Source: CAVVIO01 sp963748095
GTDB lineage: Bacteria; Bacteroidota; Bacteroidia; Bacteroidales; UBA10428
DNA: 64,000 bases
Assembly: GCA_963748095.1 (NCBI GenBank)
Contig: CAVVIO010000001.1
Span: forward strand, 124,001-188,000
Reading direction: 5' to 3'
Part shown: one piece after another, positions 34,772 to 42,739 of the stretch
How the letters are laid out: every line of letters begins with the position of its first letter
How positions within the stretch are numbered: position 1 is the first letter of the stretch
The notes under the pieces: generated by a model
Database searches by the model: none
Told to the model about the DNA's origin: nothing
Seen by the model: the letters and a program-made list of their open reading frames with translations, nothing else
Made by a program: the position numbers and the translations under genes

Positions 34772-35644
34772 TTAAAAACTGTTACTTTGATGCAGCCATT
34801 CGCGTGTTCCAAAATACTTACACGATTCTGCCGCCACAACTGCAGCTTTCTGCAGCGCTTCTGCAAAATTACGTTCTTTTATATAATAATAACAAAAAGC
34901 TCCGTGAAATACATCCCCGGCCCCGAGTGTATCTATTGCACGTATTTCAGGAACCGGAATTTCATGCATTTTACCATTTTCTCTATAAACAACTGGTGAA
35001 GATCCCCTGGTGACGGCAATTTTTGAAATCTTTTCCCCGGCAAGGTACGTAATAACATCCTGTGTGCTATCAGTGCCGGGAGGAAAGTAATGTTCAGAAC
35101 AAACTACCATATCGGTAACTTTCAATAATTCTTCCATATTGTCTTTCCAGCTTCCTCCATCCAGCACAACCGGAATATTGTAATTTTTAGCCTTTTCAGC
35201 CAACTTTACTGCCACCGGATTGTAAAACCCATCTACCATAATAATATCGTACGTGTCAATCATTACGTTTTCAAGCAGTTTATCATATAACTCCGGATCA
35301 TGGTTATCCGGGTGGTAAGAAAAGACCGTTCGGTCGCCATTTCCTTTTGTTGTAATAACCGATGCAAAAGTAGGCGTTGTTTGTTTTTCCGAAATCAAAT
35401 CGATTATTCCTACCTTTTGTTTTTTTAAATCCTGGTAAATGAAATCGGTAAAAGCGTGTTTTCCTATCAGGGTAAGTAAATCGGCCTGTCCTCCCAAATG
35501 TGAAAAAGTAATTGCTGCGTTTGTAGCAGGCCCGCCTGCATAAATTCCGTACTTTTCCGCTTTAATTTTGGTATTGGAGGGAGGATATTCGCCTACCAGA
35601 AACTGTATGTCAACTGTATTTAATCCAACAAAAAGGCTCTTCAT
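34772..35644 (-). CDS. PfkB-family carbohydrate kinase (ribokinase-like)
   Basis: A 290-aa cytoplasmic kinase. GLNTVDIQFLV at the start, AGGPATNAAITFSHLGGQADLLTLIG (signature 1) and IDTLGAGDVFHGAFCYYY (signature 2 with the catalytic Asp) place it in the ribokinase superfamily. The substrate is not obvious. The GGPATNAA form and short length resemble sugar kinases of the ribokinase/sulfofructose-kinase branch. It is downstream of an MFS transporter (45-base gap), so the transporter may import its substrate or a precursor. Confidence 0.82.
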   Translation of the reverse strand: MKSLFVGLNTVDIQFLVGEYPPSNTKIKAEKYGIYAGGPATNAAITFSHLGGQADLLTLIGKHAFTDFIYQDLKKQKVGIIDLISEKQTTPTFASVITTKGNGDRTVFSYHPDNHDPELYDKLLENVMIDTYDIIMVDGFYNPVAVKLAEKAKNYNIPVVLDGGSWKDNMEELLKVTDMVVCSEHYFPPGTDSTQDVITYLAGEKISKIAVTRGSSPVVYRENGKMHEIPVPEIRAIDTLGAGDVFHGAFCYYYIKERNFAEALQKAAVVAAESCKYFGTREWLHQSNSF

Positions 35645-35688
35645 TTTCTGCTATATTCCTCCCCTGTTTTCAAAAGCTATATTATCAA

Positions 35689-37026
35689 CTAATACTGGGT
35701 TTGATTTACATTATTGGCTTTAAAAGATAATCCCAATAAAATAATTGTAATAACAAGACAGATCATCGATGCCTGGCTATAACTTCCGGAAAATTTTTCG
35801 GACAAGCTGAATAAAAAAGGCCCGATGGCGGTACCTATAACTATGCAACTGGTAGAAAAACCGGATATTTTACCCAGATGTGTAGTTCCAAAAAAACGGG
35901 GCCATACCACGCTAACCATAATACTGAACATCCCGGATGCAATACCGCTACCTGCAATCAGCAGCCACAACGCAACCTGGCTATCTCCCAGAAACTGCAA
36001 AGAACCCATTGTGATTATTAATGCTGCCAGGTAAGCTATTAATAAATATTTTAGTTTAATAAAATCACTGATCCAACTGCCCAGGAAATTAACAATTACC
36101 GAGATAATAGCAACAGGCACAAATATGGAAAATGCTGTTTGTTTATCCATGCCGGCAATCTGGAAAATAGATTCCACATTAAAAGTAAATGCAGTAATAA
36201 ACAAACCATGCATTACCATGGTAAGATTGTAGATCCAAAAAGAATAGGTCCGAATTGCTTCTCCCAGATTATAATCGCGAATAGGCCGTGTTAAAGGTGT
36301 TCTTTTCTTTTTAATATTAACCTGAATTTCTCCATCGGGTTTTAAATTACATTGTTCCGGGTTGTCGCGAAAAAATAATATTATAATAATAACAAAAGGA
36401 ATGCCGATAATAAAAGCAAGAACCAGCCACGCTCCTTTCCAGGTATATTTTTCAACCAGGCCAAATAACAAAGCCGGAGCTAATGAAAACCCTAAAGCAG
36501 TAAAAGTACCCAGAAAGGAATTGGCAAAACCTCTGCGGCGATCGAACCATTTCATCACCATATTTCGCGAAACCATTGTCAACACTCCCTGTCCGAAAAA
36601 ACGGATAGCAAAAAACCCAAATATAAGTAATACTATTATCACATATTCAGGATTATAATCGGTATGAATGCGAAAAAAAGCTTCGATATTTTCAAGCCTT
36701 GTAAGAAATACCAAAGATAAAGCAAGCAAAATACTTGATATAGCAGCAATAATACGTGCTCCGTAACGATCGTAAAGGCTTCCGGCATAAGTAATGATCA
36801 ACCCGCTTATACCGGTTCCCAGCATGTAGGCAAAAGTGAGACTGGTTCGTTTAATTCCGAATGCCTGTAACAAAGGATCTGTAAAAGCAGAAACACCGAT
36901 AGTCTGACCCGGAATGCTCATTAGAACACCTAAAATACCAAGGACAATAATAACCCACCCATAAAAAAAAGGAAATTTAGCAGGTGTTAACGGAAAATTT
37001 ATTCCCTGGTTTTTAAACGTTTTCAT
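35689..37026 (-). CDS. MFS transporter, oxalate/formate-antiporter-like
   Basis: A 445-aa inner-membrane protein with about 12 hydrophobic helices. The N-terminal FPFFYGWVIIVLGILGVLMSIPGQTIGVSAF is characteristic of the OFA-like group, and the loop 2-3 motif appears as GSLYDRYGARII. A cytoplasmic loop (GEIQVNIKKKRTPLTRPIRDYN) separates the halves. Such transporters exchange small organic acids, but the substrate cannot be read from the sequence. It is the first gene of the run MFS-PfkB-SRPBCC-trhP. Confidence 0.84.
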   Translation of the reverse strand: MKTFKNQGINFPLTPAKFPFFYGWVIIVLGILGVLMSIPGQTIGVSAFTDPLLQAFGIKRTSLTFAYMLGTGISGLIITYAGSLYDRYGARIIAAISSILLALSLVFLTRLENIEAFFRIHTDYNPEYVIIVLLIFGFFAIRFFGQGVLTMVSRNMVMKWFDRRRGFANSFLGTFTALGFSLAPALLFGLVEKYTWKGAWLVLAFIIGIPFVIIIILFFRDNPEQCNLKPDGEIQVNIKKKRTPLTRPIRDYNLGEAIRTYSFWIYNLTMVMHGLFITAFTFNVESIFQIAGMDKQTAFSIFVPVAIISVIVNFLGSWISDFIKLKYLLIAYLAALIITMGSLQFLGDSQVALWLLIAGSGIASGMFSIMVSVVWPRFFGTTHLGKISGFSTSCIVIGTAIGPFLFSLSEKFSGSYSQASMICLVITIILLGLSFKANNVNQTQY

Positions 37027-37203
37027 AGAAACATATTATAAATAATCTGCAAAGGAAGAAAAGTTTTTGGAATTTTCTCCTTACAATTGTGGAGTAACTG
37101 GTCAAACCTGCTTATATTTCAGGGATTTTGTTAGAATCAATTGTATTAACCTTTTAATAACCATTCAATTTTCAATTATATTTGTTGCAGAAATTTCCAA
37201 AAA

Positions 37204-38136
37204 TTGAAACAGGGAACGGTAATAAAAACAACAGGAAGCTGGCATCTGGTACGTTATATGGACCGAGATATATCGTGTAAAATAAAGGGGAAATTCCGAA
37301 TCAAAGGAATTCGAACCACCAATCCGGTAGCTGTTGGAGATCATGTAAAATTCGAGCTGCCGGATGATGAGGAAAACGGCATTATTACTGAAGTTCTTGA
37401 GCGAAAGAACTATATTATCCGTAAAGCTTCGAATCTTTCCAAGGAATCGCATCTGCTGGCAGCAAATGTCGATCAGGCCTTTTTACTTATTACTCTGAAA
37501 TATCCCGAAACCACGAATGAATTTATCGATCGTTTCCTGGTGACTTCAGAAGCTTATCATATTCCAACTATTCTGGTTTTCAATAAAACCGATCTGTATG
37601 ATCAGGAATTATCCGAAAAACTCAGGGAATACATTTCTATATATTCAACCATCGGATATACCTGCATTGAAAGTTCTGTAAAAGAATTTAAAAATATTGA
37701 TGCCCTGAAAAAGATGATGCGTGGTAAAATAAGCCTTATAGCCGGTAATAGCGGTGTTGGAAAGTCATCTCTTTTGAATAGTATGGATAAAAACTTGAAT
37801 CTTAAGACGGGTGATATTTCCATTTATCATAAAACCGGTAAACACACGACTACTTTCCCGCAAATGTTTGAATTAGGTGATGGGGGTTTTGTAATCGACA
37901 CACCAGGAATTAGGGGGTTCGGTCTTATCGACTTCGAAAAAAATGAAATCGGCCTGTATTTTCCGGAAATATTCAAACTTTCAAAAAATTGCCAGTATTA
38001 TAATTGCACGCATACACACGAACCCAATTGCGCTGTAAAAAAAGCTCTTGAAACTGGTAACCTGGCACAATCACGGTACAAAAGTTACATAAATATCTAC
38101 ACAGACGATAACGAAAAATACAGAAGTCCGTATTAA
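37204..38136 (+). CDS. rsgA: Ribosome small-subunit-dependent GTPase A
   Basis: A 310-aa cytoplasmic circularly permuted GTPase. It has an N-terminal OB fold (GTVIKTTGSWHLVRYMDRDISCKIKGK), then G4 as FNKTDL, G1 as GNSGVGKSSLLN and G3 as DTPGIRGFG in the permuted order. A C-terminal zinc finger follows (CQYYNCTHTHEPNCAVK, ligands C-C-H-C). It helps late maturation of the 30S subunit. The start appears to be TTG at 37204, since KQGTVIKTTGSW is the standard N-terminus and no ATG lies upstream in frame. The complete motifs make the assignment firm. Confidence 0.95.
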   Translation: MKQGTVIKTTGSWHLVRYMDRDISCKIKGKFRIKGIRTTNPVAVGDHVKFELPDDEENGIITEVLERKNYIIRKASNLSKESHLLAANVDQAFLLITLKYPETTNEFIDRFLVTSEAYHIPTILVFNKTDLYDQELSEKLREYISIYSTIGYTCIESSVKEFKNIDALKKMMRGKISLIAGNSGVGKSSLLNSMDKNLNLKTGDISIYHKTGKHTTTFPQMFELGDGGFVIDTPGIRGFGLIDFEKNEIGLYFPEIFKLSKNCQYYNCTHTHEPNCAVKKALETGNLAQSRYKSYINIYTDDNEKYRSPY

Positions 38137-38253
38137 TGAGAAACACTTAATTAAGTTATTAACATCAATTAACCGCATACCCATTTTTTTTTATGCGAAT
38201 TATTGATATTTTAGAAGGTTTATTTAATTAAAAATTAATTATTTAGAATTGTG

Positions 38254-41079
38254 ATGAAAAGGCCTAACCTGTTATTTCCTGTCGTAATTTTCATTCTAAT
38301 CGCCTTAAATTCCTGGTTGTTTTATTACTTGTATAAGCAACAAATCAATTATCAGAAAAACATACTGTTCCAGGAAGCCGAACGTTGCGGTTCTGATATT
38401 GAAAAAGTAGCAGAAAAATTTGAAAAAGATATCAACTTCATATTATATTCAGATGATATAACTGAAATTTTCAGTAATGCCGAAGACAAATCCCGTGGAC
38501 TTAGAAAACTGGAACTTTACTATTCTACCTATAATCAAATAATTGTTAACATCGATATTTATGACAGTAATAAAAATGTGCTGAATCTTTTCAAAAATAA
38601 AAAAGGAGATTTTATCACAGACCATTTTATTGCGCAACGACAACGTGACTTGCAGGAAAAGGAAAATATTAAAACACAGAATGGTAATTACCAGTATTAT
38701 TTACCTGTTTTTAAAGATGGTAAAATTTATGCCAATATTGTGCTGACACTGGATTTAAACCGTTTCATCAATTCATTCCTGGACAAGTATCACCTGAAAA
38801 ATACCCTTTGGCAATGGATTATCGATCTCAAAGAAGGAACGTATACCGCGAATGTACAAGCCAAAGATCTGGAAATAACAAATCTTGATATGATCGTTAA
38901 TGAAATAAAAGCAAAAAACAACGGATTTATCAAGCACGGCGCTATCATTGACAAAAAAGAAGAATCGATCATTTCAGTATATTACCCGATTAGAGTTCTG
39001 AAACAGGATTTCGGAATCATTTTTTCATTAAACAACAGCATTTTAATTGAAGAAGTGATTTACAAAATTATTACAGTAAGTATTATTTGCCTTGCCCTCC
39101 TGATATTTCTAATGGTTTATTACATGCGAATTGTCCGGAAAATAACTTTTACGGAAAATGACAGGGAAAAAGAAATAAATAACCTGCGTACGATTATTGA
39201 TAATCTCCCCATTGGCATAATGCTTCTTGAAAGCAACAACAAGATCAGAATGATAAATAATACGGCGCGGCAGATGTTACTGCTAAAATCAAACGAAGAT
39301 CTGATCGGCCAGGATATTTCCGATCGCTTTTTAATTTCCAGAAATTACTTTCAGAATGAAATTGTTGAATCGGCATACGATTCAAATCAGTTTATTTTAT
39401 ATCAGAAAGAGGGAAATGAAGTGATTATTTTTAAGAAAGAAGTACCCCATTTTTATAATGGAGAAGAATTATTGATCGAAGCCTTTATTGATGTAACCCC
39501 AATTGAAAAAGCACGAAAATACGAAGCTGCAGCAAATAATGCTAAATCGGAATTTTTAGCAAAAATGAGTCACGAAATTCGTACACCCATGAATGGCATC
39601 ATTGGAATGACCGAAGCGCTCGACCAGCAAAATCTTACAGAAAGCCAGAAAGAATATGTTGATATCGTAAAACGTTCTGCCGACCTGCTGCTCAGCATAA
39701 TCGATGATATTCTGGATTATTCGAAAATAGAAGCCGGGAAAATGCAACTGGAAGAAATACCGTTTAATCTCAACGAAGAAATAAAGCTTTCCCTTGATCT
39801 GTTTCGTCCGATTGTAGAAGAAAAGAGCAACCTTACACTCACTTCAAAGGTCAATCCGAAAGTTCCTGATAACATCATTGGTGATCCTTTCCGGTTACGG
39901 CAGGTATTATCAAACCTTATCAGTAATGCAGTAAAGTTTACGCATGAAGGTACAATTGAAGTTGGTGTGGAACTGGAAGAGGAATATTCAGGAAATCTCA
40001 CCTTATTGTTTTATGTAGCCGATACGGGTGTTGGTATTCCACGTGAAAAAATGGAAACCATATTCAATTCGTTTACACAGGCCGAAAGTTCCATTTCAAG
40101 GAAATACGGAGGATCCGGATTGGGAACTACTATTTCTAAGCAACTAGTTAACCTTATGCACGGCGAAATCTGGGTGGAAAGTCCATCAGGATTATCAACC
40201 GATAAAAAATATCCCGGCACAAAATTCAGCTTTACCATTGAAGTGTATTCCAATGAAAAATTAAATAAAGGTCTTAATTTTAGCAATATCAACTCATTCA
40301 GCAATGTTAATTCTTTAATTATATCCGCGAAAAAAGAAATTAATAAGCCTCTACTTCGCTTTTTAAAAAACATTCAATTGCATTTTGATCTTTTTGAATA
40401 CAAAGAAGATAATTTCAATCAATTAAAAACATTGTTGAAGGAAAAAGAAGCTTTATATCACCTGCTGTTTATCATCGATGAACCTAATTTCGACGGATTG
40501 AAAGTCGGGAAACAATTGCATAAAGCTAAAGTATCTGATAAGTTTATTATAATTATGATCAGTTCGAATCATAAACAGGAAAATTATATTCAAACCAAGC
40601 GTGCCGGAATTGATAATTATTTACCAGAGCCTTATGAAAACAATGATTTAAAAAAGATAGCTTATGAATTATTCCCTTCCGTAGAACATGTGGATGACGA
40701 AAAATCGGGAACCATTCGTCCCGACTTGTCTATACTTGTGGCAGAAGATAACCTGATTAACCAGAAAGTAGCAGAAACAATATTTAAAACCCTGGGCTTT
40801 TCAATTGATATTGCCAAAGACGGTAATGAAACATTAGAAAAAGTAAAGGCAAAAAAGTATGATATCATTTTTATGGACCTGATCATGCCGGATAAAGACG
40901 GTATGCAAGTTACGGTAGATATACGCGGACTGGGATACCAAATGCCGATAATTGCCATGACCGCTTCGGCAAGCAAACAAACAAAAACAAAAGCTATTTC
41001 CGGTGGAATGAACGATTATGTGACCAAACCTGTTAAAACAGAAACAATACGTAAAATATTACTTAAATGGTTTTCATAA
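38254..41079 (+). CDS. Hybrid sensor histidine kinase with degenerate and intact receiver domains
   Basis: A 941-aa membrane kinase. Two transmembrane helices (residues ~8-27 and ~275-295) flank a ~245-residue periplasmic sensor domain. A PAS domain follows (NLRTIIDNLPIGIMLLESNNK), then HisKA with the H-box KMSHEIRTPMNGIIGM, and HATPase with GDPFRLRQVLSNLISNAVKF and the G boxes DTGVGIP and GGSGLG. Residues ~680-800 form a receiver-like fold lacking the acidic pocket, with E in place of the conserved Lys (YLPEP). The last ~115 residues are a full receiver (VAEDN, phospho-Asp in FMDLIMPDKDG, Lys in YVTKP). An ATG at 38254 follows a GTG. No separate regulator gene adjoins, so its output is unknown. 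Confidence 0.9.
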   Translation: MKRPNLLFPVVIFILIALNSWLFYYLYKQQINYQKNILFQEAERCGSDIEKVAEKFEKDINFILYSDDITEIFSNAEDKSRGLRKLELYYSTYNQIIVNIDIYDSNKNVLNLFKNKKGDFITDHFIAQRQRDLQEKENIKTQNGNYQYYLPVFKDGKIYANIVLTLDLNRFINSFLDKYHLKNTLWQWIIDLKEGTYTANVQAKDLEITNLDMIVNEIKAKNNGFIKHGAIIDKKEESIISVYYPIRVLKQDFGIIFSLNNSILIEEVIYKIITVSIICLALLIFLMVYYMRIVRKITFTENDREKEINNLRTIIDNLPIGIMLLESNNKIRMINNTARQMLLLKSNEDLIGQDISDRFLISRNYFQNEIVESAYDSNQFILYQKEGNEVIIFKKEVPHFYNGEELLIEAFIDVTPIEKARKYEAAANNAKSEFLAKMSHEIRTPMNGIIGMTEALDQQNLTESQKEYVDIVKRSADLLLSIIDDILDYSKIEAGKMQLEEIPFNLNEEIKLSLDLFRPIVEEKSNLTLTSKVNPKVPDNIIGDPFRLRQVLSNLISNAVKFTHEGTIEVGVELEEEYSGNLTLLFYVADTGVGIPREKMETIFNSFTQAESSISRKYGGSGLGTTISKQLVNLMHGEIWVESPSGLSTDKKYPGTKFSFTIEVYSNEKLNKGLNFSNINSFSNVNSLIISAKKEINKPLLRFLKNIQLHFDLFEYKEDNFNQLKTLLKEKEALYHLLFIIDEPNFDGLKVGKQLHKAKVSDKFIIIMISSNHKQENYIQTKRAGIDNYLPEPYENNDLKKIAYELFPSVEHVDDEKSGTIRPDLSILVAEDNLINQKVAETIFKTLGFSIDIAKDGNETLEKVKAKKYDIIFMDLIMPDKDGMQVTVDIRGLGYQMPIIAMTASASKQTKTKAISGGMNDYVTKPVKTETIRKILLKWFS

Positions 41080-41091
41080 AATTTAGTTACT

Positions 41092-41856
41092 ATGCGTGCA
41101 CATGATATTGATTATAAGATTATTGGCGATGACATTCAACTCATAGAAATAGAGCTTGATCCGGGTGAAACCGTTATTGCCGAAGCGGGAGCTATGCTCT
41201 ACATGGAAGAAGGTATTGAGTTTGAAACCAAAATGGGTGACGGCTCTGCCCCCAATCAGGGATTGCTCGGAAAATTGATGTCTGCAGGGACACGGGTACT
41301 TACCGGTGAATCTTTTTTTATCACTCATTTTACAAACAGGGGTTCGGGAAAGAAACATGTAGCTTTTTCAGCGCCTTATCCGGGGACAATTATTCCTCTT
41401 GACCTGTCGGAAATGGGAGAACGCATCATCGTTCAAAAAGACGGATTTCTATGTGCTGCATACGGAACAAAACTAGCCCTGCAGTTCAATAAACGGATAG
41501 GAACCGGCCTGGTAGGTGGCGAAGGTTTTATATTGCAACGTTTGGAAGGTGATGGGAAAGCTTTTATTCATGCGGGAGGTACCGTAATTGAAAGAACTCT
41601 TAACAATGAAACCCTTCGGATTGACACCGGATGTGTAGTTGCATTCGAGCCTCAGATAGATTTTGATATACAAACTTCGGGTAATTTACGTTCCATGGTT
41701 TTCGGCGGTGAAGGAATATTTCTTGCCACCCTCAGTGGAACAGGAAAAGTGTGGCTCCAGTCAATGCCTATCAGAAAACTTATTCAGGCCATTGCTCCTT
41801 ATGGAAAAAACGCAGGAAAAGAAAGCAGTTCTATTCTTGGAAATTTGTTTGAATAA
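41092..41856 (+). CDS. TIGR00266/AIM24 family protein
   Basis: A 254-aa soluble beta-rich protein with the family pattern IDYKIIGDDIQLIEIELDPGETVIAEAGAMLYMEEGIEFETKMGDG, split here as several blocks. ESFFITHFTNRG, the glycine-rich FIHAGGTVIERTL and LATLSGTGKVWLQSMP follow. Homologues occur across bacteria, and mitochondrial AIM24 affects inner-membrane organisation, but the bacterial role is not known. It starts 12 bases after the histidine kinase stop, so the two are likely co-transcribed. A weak hairpin follows. Confidence 0.88.
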   Translation: MRAHDIDYKIIGDDIQLIEIELDPGETVIAEAGAMLYMEEGIEFETKMGDGSAPNQGLLGKLMSAGTRVLTGESFFITHFTNRGSGKKHVAFSAPYPGTIIPLDLSEMGERIIVQKDGFLCAAYGTKLALQFNKRIGTGLVGGEGFILQRLEGDGKAFIHAGGTVIERTLNNETLRIDTGCVVAFEPQIDFDIQTSGNLRSMVFGGEGIFLATLSGTGKVWLQSMPIRKLIQAIAPYGKNAGKESSSILGNLFE

Positions 41857-41874
41857 CAAAATTATCTCCTTTTT

Positions 41875-41902
41875 ACCTGTTTAACAGGTCGTTAAAATTT
41901 TT
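41875..41902 (+). terminator. Possible weak terminator after the AIM24-like gene
   Basis: Six-base perfect stem ACCTGT / ACAGGT with loop TTA, followed after CGTTAAAA by six T. The short stem and gap before the T run make it uncertain. Confidence 0.35.
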
Positions 41903-41971
41903 TAATAAGAGTTACTACTTGTTTCTCTTTCTAATAAATTTCTATTGATGCCTGAAAAGATGTCCTTCCTA

Positions 41972-42003
41972 ATTGAAAATAAGATTTAAATATCTTATTT
42001 TTG
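41972..42003 (+). promoter_or_regulatory. Promoter of the second unrecognised paralogue
   Basis: -7 box TATTTTTG (41996-42003, exact TAnnTTTG) with a -33-like ATTG at 41972-41975 and 20 bases between. The ATG is 22 bases past the -7 box. Confidence 0.5.
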
Positions 42004-42025
42004 ATAATAACCCAATTCGGAATAT

Positions 42026-42739
42026 ATGAAAAAGATAAATGAATTCGAAACAATCGGTTCCATTGCGAAAGAGGAAACATTAAAATCAGTTGATCACAAT
42101 ATCATTCAAAACACATTTGTTTTATTTAACCTGGAACCTTTCCCCGGATATCACGGAGAAAATCTTCCTGATGATAAACATCCGGATACTGTCTTTTTAG
42201 TTACAAGTAAAAAATATTCTACGGAAAAAATAATACGTACCAGTCAGCATATTCGAAAATTTATGAAGGTTGACTTTGATGCGGGTCCCGGAAGGATCTG
42301 CGTTTATAATGATACCTATTTCTGTATCAGGATACGCGAATTAAAGAGTTTTGAAGCTATTTCGGAAATACAAAGCGGTTATATGGATGAAGGTATCCAG
42401 TTTATGAAAAAGAAAAACCTGAATGCCACTGCCCTGATCCTGCTAAAAAAAGCATTCCTGCTTAATGGTACCGACAATGAAATTTTCACCGATCTTGAAG
42501 ATCCGTCCATGTTTTACTTACGAATACCCTATCAGCTTACCTGGCAGGTATTCAAAGCCATCACTAAAATTGTGAAGAACAATATGGATAATACCAATTT
42601 CGATGCCGCCCTAGGATATTTCTATATGCGAGAAATTGTTGATTTTATACGCATTTATGTTGCCAACTACGATATGGAAAAACTGCACCAGATACGGAAG
42701 AAATACCTGGAAGAGATCACCCGTTATTTTCAGGCTTAA
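42026..42739 (+). CDS. Unrecognised protein, paralogue of the gene at 32379
   Basis: A 237-aa soluble protein with the same blocks as its paralogue: FETIGSIAK at the start, EPFPGYHGENLPDD, ISEIQSGYMDEGIQFM, LRIPYQLTWQVFKAITKIVKNNM, NFDAALGYF and IRIYVANYD. The aligned parts agree throughout, so the family is real although I cannot name it. Its TAA overlaps the stop of convergent polA within TTAA, exactly as the paralogue does with trhP. It has a good promoter of its own. No function can be proposed from motifs. Confidence 0.72.
   Translation: MKKINEFETIGSIAKEETLKSVDHNIIQNTFVLFNLEPFPGYHGENLPDDKHPDTVFLVTSKKYSTEKIIRTSQHIRKFMKVDFDAGPGRICVYNDTYFCIRIRELKSFEAISEIQSGYMDEGIQFMKKKNLNATALILLKKAFLLNGTDNEIFTDLEDPSMFYLRIPYQLTWQVFKAITKIVKNNMDNTNFDAALGYFYMREIVDFIRIYVANYDMEKLHQIRKKYLEEITRYFQA

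Noticed and set aside
38170..38205. Hairpin CGCATA...TATGCG after rsgA as a terminator
   Set aside because: The T run lies in the loop rather than after the stem, so it does not have terminator form.
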